Assembly (NCBI RefSeq): GCF_022662175.1
Contig: NZ_JAKMCR010000001.1
Coordinates: forward strand, 620,001 to 684,000
DNA from: Aestuariivivens marinum
GTDB lineage: Bacteria; Bacteroidota; Bacteroidia; Flavobacteriales; Flavobacteriaceae
Direction: 5' to 3'
Length of the DNA stretch: 64,000 nucleotides
Positions within the stretch are counted from its first letter, which is position 1. Each line of letters opens with the position of its first letter. A program made the translations under genes and the position numbers. This document shows, one piece after another, positions 7,170 through 16,404 of this stretch. The notes below the pieces were generated by a model that ran no database searches, had not been told where the DNA came from, and was given only the letters and a program-made list of their open reading frames with translations.

Positions 7170-9074
7170 TTATTCTTTTAGCCTAATTCTGTTTTTATAG
7201 ACCTCTTCTCCCTCTACATATACTTTAATATAGTAGCGTTGCTTAGGAAGGTAGGACAGGTTATAATCCAAAGATCCTTTAGTAAAATTATAGTAGTTAT
7301 GCTCTTCCAAAATTTTAGACTCATTCTCTTGATCGACAATTAACACTTTTACGTTTGCTGACGTATTGGAAAAATAATCTAAAGTAATGGGGCCACTAGT
7401 CCTTGCCGGAAAAACGGCAATGGATGGTTTATTATCCAATTCATAAGGTATGTCGTCACGCACTGTAAAATAATAATTAATATGACTTCCGAAATCGGAT
7501 TTAAATTGTTTTATAGCCCTGCCCAAAGAATCCAATAGTTTCACCTCTCCTCTACCATCTCTTGCTTTAAACCAAAATTCCAAGCCATCACCAGCAGTAT
7601 CGTTAAACTTAAAGTTGTAATTACCAGGGTTCAGTTTTATGGTGTCCAAGTATACCGTGCTTGGTTTCATATCTATACTGTCTTTTTCAAAGGCAATATC
7701 CCCGAAGCTGTTTTTAATGGCATATGTATTTTGCCCAGGTTTATTATTGGTTTTATAATATACAATAATAGTTTCCGGTAAAATATTGGGGCGTTGGTAT
7801 GTCGATTGTCCTAGATTATCAGTAGAAAAAACATCTCTTTTTCCGTTAGGCCTTTCCAAAGCCACATGAAATTGAGCAGTATCTTTTTTGCTGAAAACTT
7901 CAGTTGGTAAAACTATTAAGGTCTCTTCTCCAAAACCAACATCTCCTTCCCATTGATATTTTTGAGGTTTTTCTCCTTCCAAATGGTAGACAATAGTCAT
8001 TTTTTTAAGCGGTTGACTACCATTGTTTTTTACACGAATTACAGGCAAACCTCCAAATGGATTCTTTCTACTGTGTATAATACGTGTCGAGGGTTGAATA
8101 ATATCTACCAATGAAACATCGTTAGCTGCATTTGCTTCTTCATATTCAATAACAAAGGCACTTATCAATTCATTTGCACTTGGGTTTTCGGTTTGGTAAG
8201 GTTCCATATTTACATCGACAGTAAACGGTTTCCCTGATACAGTTTTTAAAAGTACCTCATCGGGCTGCACTAAATACCCTGGACACCAATTGGCTCGGTC
8301 AAAAATCCAGGTTCCTGCCTGTGGAAATAATGGATTGTCACCACATTCCATCCATAAATCCTTATGGTCTACTACTTCTCCATTAAAAACTATATCGCGG
8401 TACTTACTACAAAACTCCCCACAGCCATTAGCATCCATACCATGGCCGGTTTGGTGAATCTTCATTTTTGAAAAACTGGTATTAGAATTTGCTTTGATGG
8501 TTACTGGAACCAAATGGTTTTCAATAGGGTCATCTTCATAACCATATTTATAACTCCCATCATAAATTTTGTGAATGGTAATAGGGTTAGCTATTGGGGT
8601 GCCATAGGTAATTTCAAAATCCACGGTCACTTTCCAGCCCCGCGTTTTATTATCTTCATAGCCTGAGTGTATATAATCAATCTCTACCTCATCCCTAAGA
8701 ATCAAACTAAAATCGGTAACATCAACCTGCCATTCAAAACCCCAATCCTTTTGAAAAAAACCGCCATAAGGCGTCAACATACGTGCAATTTCATAAACGG
8801 TAGAATCGTTTTTTTGACGCGCTCTTATATGATCTACATAATCCCAATCGGCACAGCGTATACTATCGGGACACTGAAATTTTAAGTTTAATATAATGCT
8901 GCGTATGTCTTTAGTCTTTTTAGGAAAAACAGCCCACCTTTTATAACTATTGTTTCCTTTTGAGGGATCTGTAACTATCGTTTCTCCATTATGGGAAATT
9001 ACATGCGTTTTTTCTTGGGTATGCACATAACCTATAACCCATAGGCTAAAAATTAAGATATTTAATTGCTTCAT
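7170..9074 (-). CDS. Secreted PNGase F-like glycoamidase with C-terminal sorting-type domain
   Basis: A 634-residue secreted protein (signal peptide about residues 1-19). Residues about 45-330 align with peptide-N-glycosidase F of Elizabethkingia, which removes N-glycans from asparagine. Shared features, compared from memory, are CADWDYV with D78 at the place of catalytic D60, ITPY/LTPY, VDVTDF, VDFEITYGTP, the cysteine pair around E220 (GCGEFC; E206 in PNGase F) and DRANWCPG. The third PNGase F residue, E118, falls at a histidine/serine (IDYIHSG), so activity could differ. Residues about 330-550 add beta-rich domains, and the last about 80 residues look like a type IX secretion sorting domain. 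It heads a likely operon with recJ and the MFS gene. Confidence 0.75.
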   Translation of the reverse strand: MKQLNILIFSLWVIGYVHTQEKTHVISHNGETIVTDPSKGNNSYKRWAVFPKKTKDIRSIILNLKFQCPDSIRCADWDYVDHIRARQKNDSTVYEIARMLTPYGGFFQKDWGFEWQVDVTDFSLILRDEVEIDYIHSGYEDNKTRGWKVTVDFEITYGTPIANPITIHKIYDGSYKYGYEDDPIENHLVPVTIKANSNTSFSKMKIHQTGHGMDANGCGEFCSKYRDIVFNGEVVDHKDLWMECGDNPLFPQAGTWIFDRANWCPGYLVQPDEVLLKTVSGKPFTVDVNMEPYQTENPSANELISAFVIEYEEANAANDVSLVDIIQPSTRIIHSRKNPFGGLPVIRVKNNGSQPLKKMTIVYHLEGEKPQKYQWEGDVGFGEETLIVLPTEVFSKKDTAQFHVALERPNGKRDVFSTDNLGQSTYQRPNILPETIIVYYKTNNKPGQNTYAIKNSFGDIAFEKDSIDMKPSTVYLDTIKLNPGNYNFKFNDTAGDGLEFWFKARDGRGEVKLLDSLGRAIKQFKSDFGSHINYYFTVRDDIPYELDNKPSIAVFPARTSGPITLDYFSNTSANVKVLIVDQENESKILEEHNYYNFTKGSLDYNLSYLPKQRYYIKVYVEGEEVYKNRIRLKE

Positions 9075-9082
9075 TGTAATGT

Positions 9083-9502
9083 TTATTGGTTAAAAACCGT
9101 ATTGATTTTAACATCGGCAAACTGGCGAAACATTTCCATTACACCACAATATTTCTCAACCGATAAATCAACAGCTTTTTGTAATTTTTTTTCATTTAGG
9201 TTATCCCCATAAAAATAGAAAATCATTGTAACCTTATCATAATATTTTGGGTGCTCTTCAGTAAGATTAGCATCTATTTCGATTTTGAAATCTTCGACTT
9301 CCAACTTCATTTTTTTTATAAGACCCCCAACATCTATACCAGAACAACCTGCCAATGCCGATAGCATTAATGCCTTAGGGCGATACCCTTCCCCGTTACC
9401 ACCGCCATCTAATCCTGCATCTATAAAAAGATTATGGCCCGAAGGATTAGTGCTTTCAAACTTTGTATTGCCCAACCACTTTGTTGTTATATGATTTGTC
9501 AT
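9083..9502 (-). CDS. OsmC family protein (thiol-dependent peroxidase-like)
   Basis: A 139-residue OsmC/Ohr-fold protein. The two family cysteines are present: C53 in ALAGCSGIDV and C119 in EKYCGVMEM, as peroxidatic and resolving thiols. The family reduces organic hydroperoxides; this YhfA-like subgroup is less well characterised. It is divergent from an AhpD-like gene that also carries a CxxC redox motif, so the pair may serve peroxide defence. Eight bases separate its stop from the start of the PNGase F-like gene, with both on the minus strand. Confidence 0.8.
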   Translation of the reverse strand: MTNHITTKWLGNTKFESTNPSGHNLFIDAGLDGGGNGEGYRPKALMLSALAGCSGIDVGGLIKKMKLEVEDFKIEIDANLTEEHPKYYDKVTMIFYFYGDNLNEKKLQKAVDLSVEKYCGVMEMFRQFADVKINTVFNQ

Positions 9503-9533
9503 TATTTAATTGTTTTTTGTTTCTTGTATGTCT

Positions 9534-9541
9534 CAAAAATA
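9534..9541 (-). promoter_or_regulatory. Candidate -7 box for osmC-like gene
   Basis: TATTTTTG on the minus strand matches TAnnTTTG and ends 31 bases before the ATG at 9502. No matching -33 TTG was seen, so support is from position only. Confidence 0.3.
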
Positions 9542-9559
9542 CTATTAAAAAATATAATT

Positions 9560-10150
9560 ATGCCTTTAGTACCTCCTTTATCTGCCGACTATGATTTAGA
9601 GACCAAAATGCTTGCTGAATTTTTTAACGAGACTTTGGGATTTTGCCCCAATTCGGTACTCACTATGCAACACCGTCCAGCCATTAGTAAGGCGTTTATT
9701 AATTTGAATAAAGCTGTTATGGCCAATGAAGGTAGGGTAACCTCAGCTTTAAAACGCATGATTGCTTGGGTGAGCAGTAATACTACTGGTTGCCGTTATT
9801 GCCAAGCTCATGCTATTCGGGCAGCCGAACGGTATGGTGCCGAACAGGAACAATTGGATAATATTTGGGAATATCGCACACACCCTGCTTTCTCGGAAGC
9901 CGAAAAGGCAGCACTAGATTTTAGTTTGGCTGCTAGCCAAATACCCAATGCTGTAGACGAGAACATTAAAAAGCATTTATACGAACATTGGAATGAAGGT
10001 GAAATTGTTGAAATGCTTGGGGTGATTTCACTCTTTGGTTTCCTTAACCGTTGGAATGATAGCATGGGTACTTCCATAGAAGTTGATGCCGTTAAAAGCG
10101 GTAAAAAATATTTAGATAAACATGGATGGAATAAGGGGAAACATGCTTAA
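9560..10150 (+). CDS. Carboxymuconolactone decarboxylase family protein (AhpD-like)
   Basis: A 196-residue all-helical protein of the AhpD/carboxymuconolactone decarboxylase superfamily. The redox signature C78-R-Y-C81-Q-A-H84 is intact, as in AhpD-type alkylhydroperoxidases that relay electrons to peroxide reduction. I place the start at ATG 9560 because the longer frame to 9434 would run into the divergent osmC-like gene. Its divergent partner is also a thiol redox protein. The physiological substrate is unknown. Confidence 0.8.
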   Translation: MPLVPPLSADYDLETKMLAEFFNETLGFCPNSVLTMQHRPAISKAFINLNKAVMANEGRVTSALKRMIAWVSSNTTGCRYCQAHAIRAAERYGAEQEQLDNIWEYRTHPAFSEAEKAALDFSLAASQIPNAVDENIKKHLYEHWNEGEIVEMLGVISLFGFLNRWNDSMGTSIEVDAVKSGKKYLDKHGWNKGKHA

Positions 10151-10270
10151 AACGAAGAGGTCTATTCTGCCCAATCGTTTCATTATTTTTTGTTTTTATC
10201 TTTTGAAATAATTACAGCTTTTATCTGTTAAAGAAAACCAAAGGCATTAATACCTATTAATAATTTTAAA

Positions 10271-10942
10271 TTATTTTCTCCCTTCAACACAAATTACAAT
10301 TTCTCCCTTAGGGGGTTTATTAGTAAAATGTTCCAAAACATCTTTCATTGCTCCTCTAATGGTTTCTTCATATAGTTTAGATAGCTCTCGAGAGACAGAA
10401 ACGAGTCTGTCCTCACCAAAATACTCACAAAAATGAGTCAACGTTTTAAGGAGTTTATGTGGCGATTCGTAAAAAATCATGGTTCGGGTTTCTTCAGCCA
10501 GAAGTTGTAATCGGGTTTGCCGCCCTTTTTTAACCGGTAAAAACCCTTCAAATACAAATTTATCGTTTGGCAAGCCAGAGTTAACTAAAGCAGGTACAAA
10601 GGCAGTAGCACCAGGCAAACATTCTACCTCAATATTGTTTTCAATGCAGGCACGGACGAGCAAAAAACCTGGATCTGAAATAGCAGGTGTTCCCGCATCG
10701 CTTATCAACGCAATAGACTGTCCCGATTTCAGCCTCTGCAAAATAGCATCAACTGTTTTATGTTCATTATGCATATGGTGCGATTGCATATGTGTTGCAA
10801 TATCAAAATGCTTTAAAAGCTTTCCCGAAGTGCGGGTATCTTCTGCCAATATTAAATCGGCATTCTTCAGAACCTCAATAGCCCTAAATGTCATGTCCTT
10901 TAAATTACCTATTGGGGTTGGTACCAGAAAGAGTTTGCTCAC
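10271..10942 (-). CDS. rsmI: 16S rRNA (cytidine(1402)-2'-O)-methyltransferase RsmI
   Basis: A 223-residue SAM-dependent tetrapyrrole-methylase-fold enzyme that 2'-O-methylates C1402 of 16S rRNA in the decoding centre. The N-terminal LVPTPIGNLKDMTFRA, LAEDTRTSGKLL and ALISDAGTPAISDPG motifs are diagnostic, as is FYESPHKLLKTL in the C-terminal half. Length is slightly short of E. coli RsmI (286) but usual for Bacteroidetes. It lies four bases downstream of the DUF5009 gene on the same strand, implying cotranscription. Confidence 0.95.
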   Translation of the reverse strand: MSKLFLVPTPIGNLKDMTFRAIEVLKNADLILAEDTRTSGKLLKHFDIATHMQSHHMHNEHKTVDAILQRLKSGQSIALISDAGTPAISDPGFLLVRACIENNIEVECLPGATAFVPALVNSGLPNDKFVFEGFLPVKKGRQTRLQLLAEETRTMIFYESPHKLLKTLTHFCEYFGEDRLVSVSRELSKLYEETIRGAMKDVLEHFTNKPPKGEIVICVEGRK

Positions 10943-10946
10943 TAAA

Positions 10947-12140
10947 TTATATTTTAAGTTTGATTTTTAATTTATTTAATATCCATACAATCCCTATTAT
11001 CACAAAGGAAAACAACAACGATTTCAATAATCCTTTGTTTCCGTTGATAATACTTTCGGGCAAATACAAAGTTCCTGTCATAATCATGATAGGATAGACA
11101 AGATAGGGCATAACATAACAGGTAAGTGTATTTGTTCCAGCAATTTTTATAGGTTTAGCCCATATCCTAAAATTAAATTTATCTACAATAATATAAATAA
11201 TCAAAAAGCTTAAGGCGCTAATACCTATACAAACAGAAATCCATGAAGGGGTAGCCCTAATTTTTGAAAATCCACCCCAATAGGGTCTCAAGGCAAAGCC
11301 ATAAACTATAATTACAAACGTAAATATGATTGAGCCTATAATAAATAAATATGTTTTATTTATTTTTTGATAGTTTAAAAGCATCCTTCCTATAATCATA
11401 CCTGCACAAACAGAAGCATGCATAGAAGCACTTACAATTAATTTGAATGGTGTTATCTGTGTTGCCGAAAAAAACTCCTGAACATTTAATAATTGAAAAA
11501 CGATAAAAGCTATAACTAGGGCAAAAAATTTTGCTCCCAAATAGAGGTAAATTATTACATTAAAAAAATAGGCCCAGCCAATTAACCCTAAAATACCCCA
11601 CCAGTATACTTTCATCCATCCAAGATTAGGTACTAAACCGCCTTGGTATATAAGGGCTAAAAAAACAAATAGGACTATACCTGTACTTTGAAATAGTGCA
11701 ATTGATTTTTTTCCAAGGAATTTAAAAGGTTTGTAATTCAACCAAACTAAAAAAATAGCAAAAACCATAATAATTTCCCAAAGGTCTTTATTTATGATCA
11801 TTCCCTCAGAATTTATATTTTCAAAATTAACCATAAAAAAACCCATGATAATTAGCGCAAAAGCCCTTTTGAAAACATGTTTTAAAATAGTAGTATTACT
11901 TTGTAGTTTGTCTCGCCTAGATTTAATGGCAAATGGGATGGACAACCCAACAATAAAAAGAAAGGCTGGAAAAATGACATCCGAAAAACCTATGCCATCT
12001 TCAAAAGCATCTTTATGCTGTAACCATTCTGGAACGCCTGATAAGGTCCAAAAGTCATTCACAAATATCATTAAAAACATAACAAGAGCCCTGAAGATAT
12101 CGATCGAAACAATTCTCTTGGAACCTAAATTTTGTTGCAC
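10947..12140 (-). CDS. DUF5009/NagX-like integral membrane acyltransferase
   Basis: A 397-residue membrane protein with about ten to eleven hydrophobic helices. The N-terminal signature RIVSIDIFRALVMFLMIFVND followed by GFSDVIFPAFLFIVG is that of the heparan-alpha-glucosaminide N-acetyltransferase/NagX/DUF5009 group, whose members are thought to acetylate amino sugars across the membrane. No catalytic residue is certain here. It precedes rsmI by four bases and follows a cytosolic protein of unknown function by eleven bases, all on the minus strand. Assignment to the superfamily is firm; substrate is unknown. Confidence 0.75.
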   Translation of the reverse strand: MQQNLGSKRIVSIDIFRALVMFLMIFVNDFWTLSGVPEWLQHKDAFEDGIGFSDVIFPAFLFIVGLSIPFAIKSRRDKLQSNTTILKHVFKRAFALIIMGFFMVNFENINSEGMIINKDLWEIIMVFAIFLVWLNYKPFKFLGKKSIALFQSTGIVLFVFLALIYQGGLVPNLGWMKVYWWGILGLIGWAYFFNVIIYLYLGAKFFALVIAFIVFQLLNVQEFFSATQITPFKLIVSASMHASVCAGMIIGRMLLNYQKINKTYLFIIGSIIFTFVIIVYGFALRPYWGGFSKIRATPSWISVCIGISALSFLIIYIIVDKFNFRIWAKPIKIAGTNTLTCYVMPYLVYPIMIMTGTLYLPESIINGNKGLLKSLLFSFVIIGIVWILNKLKIKLKI

Positions 12141-12151
12141 TTCATTAGGTT

Positions 12152-12895
12152 TTACTCGTACTTACTTTCAATAATTTCCATAAATCGAATTTCAAGCTCT
12201 TCTTGATTAACCCAGTTATCATAGTCTGGTTTAACCATATCATAAATAAACCGCTTGGCTTCGGCATAAGAACTCGTAGTATTTAATTGAGAAATAACAC
12301 GGTCATAATCTTCATTTTTACCATCAAATAAGTGCTTGATAAAAGCAATTTTATCATTAAGCCCAATATTTAACCGTCCTGTTTTTATTTTATCGTTTAA
12401 GGATTTTTTTTCATTGTTTGAGCCATCATTGATTTTAGAAATTGGTTCAAAAACAGGTGTATTTTCAAAACCAGCCGTAATTTCCTCTAGGTTACTTTTA
12501 TATGTTTTTTTTTCAGGAATGGCTTCTTCAAAAACCGTATCAATCTCTTCAACATCATCTGGCATATGCGATACCATGTCCTTAATTTTATTCATTACTG
12601 GCTCCATAATCTCGTCGTCTTCAACATCATCTAGATTAATGTAAATTTTATCTTCTACTTCAATATTATCACTTACTTTATTGTTAAAAGCAGTATCTAA
12701 CATGTCAAAAAAAGAGGAATCGCTACCAATTGTAGGTAAGGCATCTTCAAAATTTTCGTGAGCAAATTTTAAAACTGTTAACTTTTCGTATAGCGCAGAG
12801 ACCTCAGCATGCATTTTAACCACGTCTTCCTTTCCTTTTAACTTTAAAATTCTATGTGCTATACTTATTAACTCAGACTCAAGCTTCTTCTCCAT
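12152..12895 (-). CDS. Conserved flavobacterial protein of unknown function (247 aa)
   Basis: A 247-residue soluble acidic protein without signal peptide or membrane helix. The N-terminal about 65 residues look helical and coiled-coil-like (EKKLESELISIAHRILKLKG). The middle, about residues 75-150, is rich in D and E and probably disordered. The C-terminal about 75 residues (GLNDKIAFIKHLFDG to the end) form a second helical domain. I recognise the architecture as typical of Flavobacteriaceae proteins without assigned function. It is the first gene of a probable operon with the DUF5009 protein and rsmI and is divergent from tdk. Confidence 0.7.
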   Translation of the reverse strand: MEKKLESELISIAHRILKLKGKEDVVKMHAEVSALYEKLTVLKFAHENFEDALPTIGSDSSFFDMLDTAFNNKVSDNIEVEDKIYINLDDVEDDEIMEPVMNKIKDMVSHMPDDVEEIDTVFEEAIPEKKTYKSNLEEITAGFENTPVFEPISKINDGSNNEKKSLNDKIKTGRLNIGLNDKIAFIKHLFDGKNEDYDRVISQLNTTSSYAEAKRFIYDMVKPDYDNWVNQEELEIRFMEIIESKYE

Positions 12896-13000
12896 TATTT
12901 TTTATTTTGAAATTAAGCCATTAGGCTTTTGATTTTTAATAAATTTACGCCACCTTTATACAAACGAACAACGGCTTGGTTTTAGTGTTAAATTTACAAA

Positions 13001-13648
13001 ATGTTTCTTGAAAATACTGTAAATCATAAAGAACAATTTGGTTGGATTGAAGTCATCTGTGGCTCCATGTTTTCTGGAAAAACAGAAGAACTCATCAGGC
13101 GGCTTAAACGTGCCAAATTTGCAAGGCAAAAAGTGGAGATTTTTAAACCTGTCCTTGATGTCCGCTATGATGAAGAAATGGTAGTGTCTCACGATGCTAA
13201 CGAAATTCGGTCAACGCCTGTGCCAGCTGCCGCAAATATTCCCATTTTAGCTGATGGCTGTGATGTGGTTGGCATTGATGAAGCCCAATTTTTTGATGAT
13301 GAAATAGTACGAGTATGCAACGATTTGGCCAATAAAGGGGTGCGTGTTATTGTCGCAGGATTGGATATGGACTTTAAAGGCAATCCTTTTGGCCCTATGC
13401 CCAACTTAATGGCTACGGCAGAATATGTTACCAAAGTACATGCCGTTTGTACCCGAACAGGAAATTTAGCACAATACAGTTATCGAAAGGCAAAAAATGA
13501 TAGTCTTGTTTTTTTAGGTGAAGTTGAAGAATATGAACCCTTAAGTAGAGCGGCATATTATAAAGCAACCATGCGGGATAAGGTACGCAATATGAAAGTT
13601 CACGATGCCCAAGAGGTTAGCCCTAAAACCAAAGAACCTGATGCCTAA
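13001..13648 (+). CDS. tdk: Thymidine kinase
   Basis: A 215-residue type II thymidine kinase that phosphorylates thymidine in nucleotide salvage. The P-loop [10 protein letters not shown] (residues 21-30), the Walker-B/lasso start GIDEAQFF (91-98) and the [11 protein letters not shown] segment are present. The zinc-ribbon is degenerate: of the four usual cysteines only C150 remains (VCTRTGN), and the second pair is replaced by SRAAYY. The final eight bases overlap the alr start, so the two are translated as a pair. Confidence 0.92.
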   Translation: MFLENTVNHKEQFGWIEVICGSMFSGKTEELIRRLKRAKFARQKVEIFKPVLDVRYDEEMVVSHDANEIRSTPVPAAANIPILADGCDVVGIDEAQFFDDEIVRVCNDLANKGVRVIVAGLDMDFKGNPFGPMPNLMATAEYVTKVHAVCTRTGNLAQYSYRKAKNDSLVFLGEVEEYEPLSRAAYYKATMRDKVRNMKVHDAQEVSPKTKEPDA

Positions 13649-14750
13649 AGCCCAAGAAACTATACTTGAAATCGATTTAAATGCACTCAAACATAATTTT
13701 GATCATCTTAAGTCCAAGTTAAAAAAGAACACCAAGTTGTTAGCTGTTGTAAAAGCTTTTGCCTATGGTAGTGATGCCTGTGAAATTGCAAAATACTTGC
13801 AAGAACTTCAAGTCGATTATTTCGCAGTTGCCTATGTAAATGAAGGGATAGTTTTAAGGGAGGCGGGTATTAAAACGCCTATTTTGGTACTTCATCCCCA
13901 GATTGTAAATTTTACCGACTTAATTTCCCATTGTCTTGAGCCTAGTCTTTACAATGCAACGGTTTTAAACCAATTTATTAAAGTTGCTTCGGCTAAAAAC
14001 CAAAAGCATTATCCTATACACATTAAATTCAACACTGGATTAAATCGTCTGGGATTTTCGGAAAATGATGTGGATTACGCAGTTTCTAAAATAAATGAAG
14101 CGGCATGTGTTAAAGTAGTTTCTATTTTTTCACATCTGGCAGCCAGCGAAGACTTAATGGAAAAAAGCTTTAGCCTGAAGCAAATAAATAGTTTTAAGAG
14201 TATAGCCAAAAAGTTTAATAAAAAAATAGGTTATAAGCCTTTGATGCATATATGCAATACCTCTGGAATTTTAAATTACCCAGAGGCGCATTTTGACATG
14301 GTAAGGAGCGGCATAGGGTTATATGGTTTTGGAAATTCTAAAACTGAAAGTGCCCATTTTATACCTATTGCTTCTCTAAAAACCATCATTTCCCAAATAC
14401 ATCTTATTAAAAAAGATGAAAGTGTAGGTTACAACCGAGCTTTTAAATCGGAGACTTTTATGAAAATTGCCACCCTGCCCATTGGACATGCCGATGGGAT
14501 TTCAAGAATTTATGGCAATGAAAGGGGTTTTGTTATTGTAAACGGGAAAAAAGCTACTATTATTGGTAATGTATGTATGGACATGATTATGGTGAACATT
14601 ACTGGTATTGATTGCAAAGAAGGGGACGAGGTAATAATTTTTGGCTCCAGTGCCACTTCTGCAGAAGGTTTGGCCGAAGCCGCCAATACCATTTCGTACG
14701 AATTGATTACCAGTATTTCTCAACGGGTTAAGCGGATATTGATCAAATAA
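13641..14750 (+). CDS. alr: Alanine racemase
   Basis: A 369-residue PLP enzyme that interconverts L- and D-alanine for peptidoglycan. The PLP lysine is K38 in [11 protein letters not shown], the second catalytic tyrosine lies in ESVGYNRAF, and the C-terminal VCMDMIMV motif is present. The start at ATG 13641 overlaps the last eight bases of tdk and places the usual IDLNALKHN motif at the N-terminus; the upstream ATG at 13605 would add an unsupported dozen residues. Family length is about 360-380. Confidence 0.93.
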   Translation: MPKAQETILEIDLNALKHNFDHLKSKLKKNTKLLAVVKAFAYGSDACEIAKYLQELQVDYFAVAYVNEGIVLREAGIKTPILVLHPQIVNFTDLISHCLEPSLYNATVLNQFIKVASAKNQKHYPIHIKFNTGLNRLGFSENDVDYAVSKINEAACVKVVSIFSHLAASEDLMEKSFSLKQINSFKSIAKKFNKKIGYKPLMHICNTSGILNYPEAHFDMVRSGIGLYGFGNSKTESAHFIPIASLKTIISQIHLIKKDESVGYNRAFKSETFMKIATLPIGHADGISRIYGNERGFVIVNGKKATIIGNVCMDMIMVNITGIDCKEGDEVIIFGSSATSAEGLAEAANTISYELITSISQRVKRILIK

Positions 14751-14820
14751 GTGCTTAACAAATGTTAATTTACCGGCTTTTTTATTTATTTTAGTAAGGT
14801 ACTAACTAAAAAATATCATT

Positions 14821-15225
14821 ATGCTAAAAGAATTTAAAGAGTTTGCAATGAAGGGCAACTTGGTAGACATTGCCGTTGCTTTTGTTATGGGTGCTGCATT
14901 TAACAATGTGGTTAGCTCCTTTACCGGTGGAATTGTTTCTCCTTTAGTTGGACTGATTTTTAAATCGGATTTTAAAGGTTTAAAATGGGTTGTTTCTGAA
15001 GAGTCTGTAAATGAAGCTGGAGAAAAAGTAGCAGAAGTAGCCGTGTTGTGGGGAGATTTTGTAACCAATTTAATTGACTTTATCATTGTTGCGTTTGTAA
15101 TGTTTATGATTATAAAAGGCATTAACAGATTAAAAAAGAAAGAAGAACCTGCACCACCTCCAGCTCCTAAAGGTCCTAGCCAAGAAGAATTACTTGCTGA
15201 AATTCGTGATTTATTAAAAAAATAA
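14821..15225 (+). CDS. mscL: Large-conductance mechanosensitive channel MscL
   Basis: A 134-residue homopentameric inner-membrane channel that opens under extreme membrane tension during hypo-osmotic shock. The N-terminal amphipathic helix plus TM1 (KEFKEFAMKGNLVDIAVAFV, including the glycine-rich gate), the second helix (about residues 77-97) and the charged cytoplasmic helix KKKEEP...EELLAEIRDLLKK match MscL. Length is typical. It is monocistronic: a terminator hairpin lies about 40 bases after its stop. Confidence 0.95.
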   Translation: MLKEFKEFAMKGNLVDIAVAFVMGAAFNNVVSSFTGGIVSPLVGLIFKSDFKGLKWVVSEESVNEAGEKVAEVAVLWGDFVTNLIDFIIVAFVMFMIIKGINRLKKKEEPAPPPAPKGPSQEELLAEIRDLLKK

Positions 15226-15263
15226 CATGTTGTTAAATATATAACTTTGTGTTATTTGTTGTT

Positions 15264-15299
15264 AAAAAGCCTTTATTTTCTGAAATTTGAAGGCTTTTT
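15264..15299 (+). terminator. Rho-independent terminator after mscL
   Basis: AAAAAGCCTT and AAGGCTTTTT form a ten-base stem around a sixteen-base loop, and the arm ends in a T run. It separates mscL from asd. Confidence 0.75.
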
Positions 15300-15325
15300 A
15301 TATGGGCAATAGCCTAAATATTCTA

Positions 15326-15333
15326 TAATTTTG
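15326..15333 (+). promoter_or_regulatory. Candidate -7 box for asd
   Basis: TAATTTTG matches TAnnTTTG and ends 26 bases before the asd ATG, just beyond the mscL terminator. No -33 TTG is apparent. Confidence 0.4.
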
Positions 15334-15359
15334 TCGCTCAAATTTTAAATGAAACACAC

Positions 15360-16349
15360 ATGAAGGTAGCTGTTGTTGGCGCCACGGGTATGGTTGGCGA
15401 AGTGATGCTAAAAGTATTGGAAGAGCGTAATTTCCCTGTTACAGAATTAATTCCTGTCGCTTCAGAGCGTTCGGTTGGAAAAACCATATCCTATAAAGGG
15501 ACCAGTTATAAAGTGGTTGGATTGGAAACTGCAGTTTCCATGCGTCCTGACATTGCTTTATTTTCAGCGGGTGGAGGCACCTCTTTAGAGTGGGCACCTA
15601 AATTTGCAGAAGCTGGCACAACGGTAGTTGATAACTCTTCGGCTTGGCGTATGGATCCGACCAAAAAATTGGTAGTGCCCGAGATTAATGCTCATGTGTT
15701 AACCAAAGACGATAAAATTATTGCCAACCCAAACTGTTCAACTATTCAAATGGTTATGGCTTTAAATCCGTTACATAAAGCCTATAAAATGAAGCGTGTT
15801 GTGGTTTCTACCTATCAATCGGTTTCAGGTACCGGTATTAAAGCGGTAAGACAATTAGAAAATGAAATCGCTGGTATTGAAGGCGAAATGGCCTATCCTT
15901 ATCCAATTGGTAAAAATGCTTTGCCGCATTGTGATGTATTTGAGGAGAATGGATATACCAAAGAAGAAATGAAATTGGCTAGGGAACCTCAAAAAATAAT
16001 GAACGATAGTACATTTTCGGTATCGGCTACGGCTGTTAGAATTCCTACAGCAGGCGGACATAGTGAATCAGTTAACGTAGAGTTTGAAAATGATTTTGAC
16101 TTATCTGAGGTACGTCAATTATTAAGCGAAACCCCAGGTGTAGTGGTTCAGGATAACACAGCCACGAATTCTTATCCTATGCCTATTTATGCACATGAAA
16201 AGGATGAGGTTTTTGTGGGACGTATTAGACGTGATGAAACACAGCCTAATACCCTAAATATGTGGATTGTTGCGGATAACTTGCGTAAAGGCGCTGCAAC
16301 AAACACCATTCAAATTGCTGAGTACTTAGTTGAGAATAATTTAGTGTAA
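15360..16349 (+). CDS. asd: Aspartate-semialdehyde dehydrogenase
   Basis: A 329-residue NADP-dependent enzyme that reduces aspartyl phosphate to aspartate semialdehyde, the branch point for lysine/diaminopimelate, threonine and methionine. The N-terminal nucleotide motif VVGATGMVGEVML, the catalytic C126 in ANPNCSTIQ and the RIPTAGGHSESVNVEF segment with the active-site histidine are intact. Length is typical. It is flanked by terminators on both sides, so it is probably transcribed alone. Confidence 0.95.
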   Translation: MKVAVVGATGMVGEVMLKVLEERNFPVTELIPVASERSVGKTISYKGTSYKVVGLETAVSMRPDIALFSAGGGTSLEWAPKFAEAGTTVVDNSSAWRMDPTKKLVVPEINAHVLTKDDKIIANPNCSTIQMVMALNPLHKAYKMKRVVVSTYQSVSGTGIKAVRQLENEIAGIEGEMAYPYPIGKNALPHCDVFEENGYTKEEMKLAREPQKIMNDSTFSVSATAVRIPTAGGHSESVNVEFENDFDLSEVRQLLSETPGVVVQDNTATNSYPMPIYAHEKDEVFVGRIRRDETQPNTLNMWIVADNLRKGAATNTIQIAEYLVENNLV

Positions 16350-16370
16350 AACGAGCTTTACAGCTTCCTT

Positions 16371-16400
16371 AAAACTCCTGGCCAAATGCTAGGAGTTTTT
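16371..16400. terminator. Bidirectional terminator between asd and the M28 peptidase gene
   Basis: AAAACTCCT and AGGAGTTTTT form a nine-base stem around an eleven-base loop. It has T runs on both strands and lies between convergent genes. Confidence 0.75.
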
Positions 16401-16404
16401 GCTT

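Noticed and set aside
9434-9559. Longer start for the AhpD-like gene
   Set aside because: The extra 42 residues overlap the divergent osmC-like coding region and are not family-like.
10479-10970. 163-residue plus-strand frame opposite rsmI
   Set aside because: Antisense shadow of rsmI, whose motifs are unambiguous.
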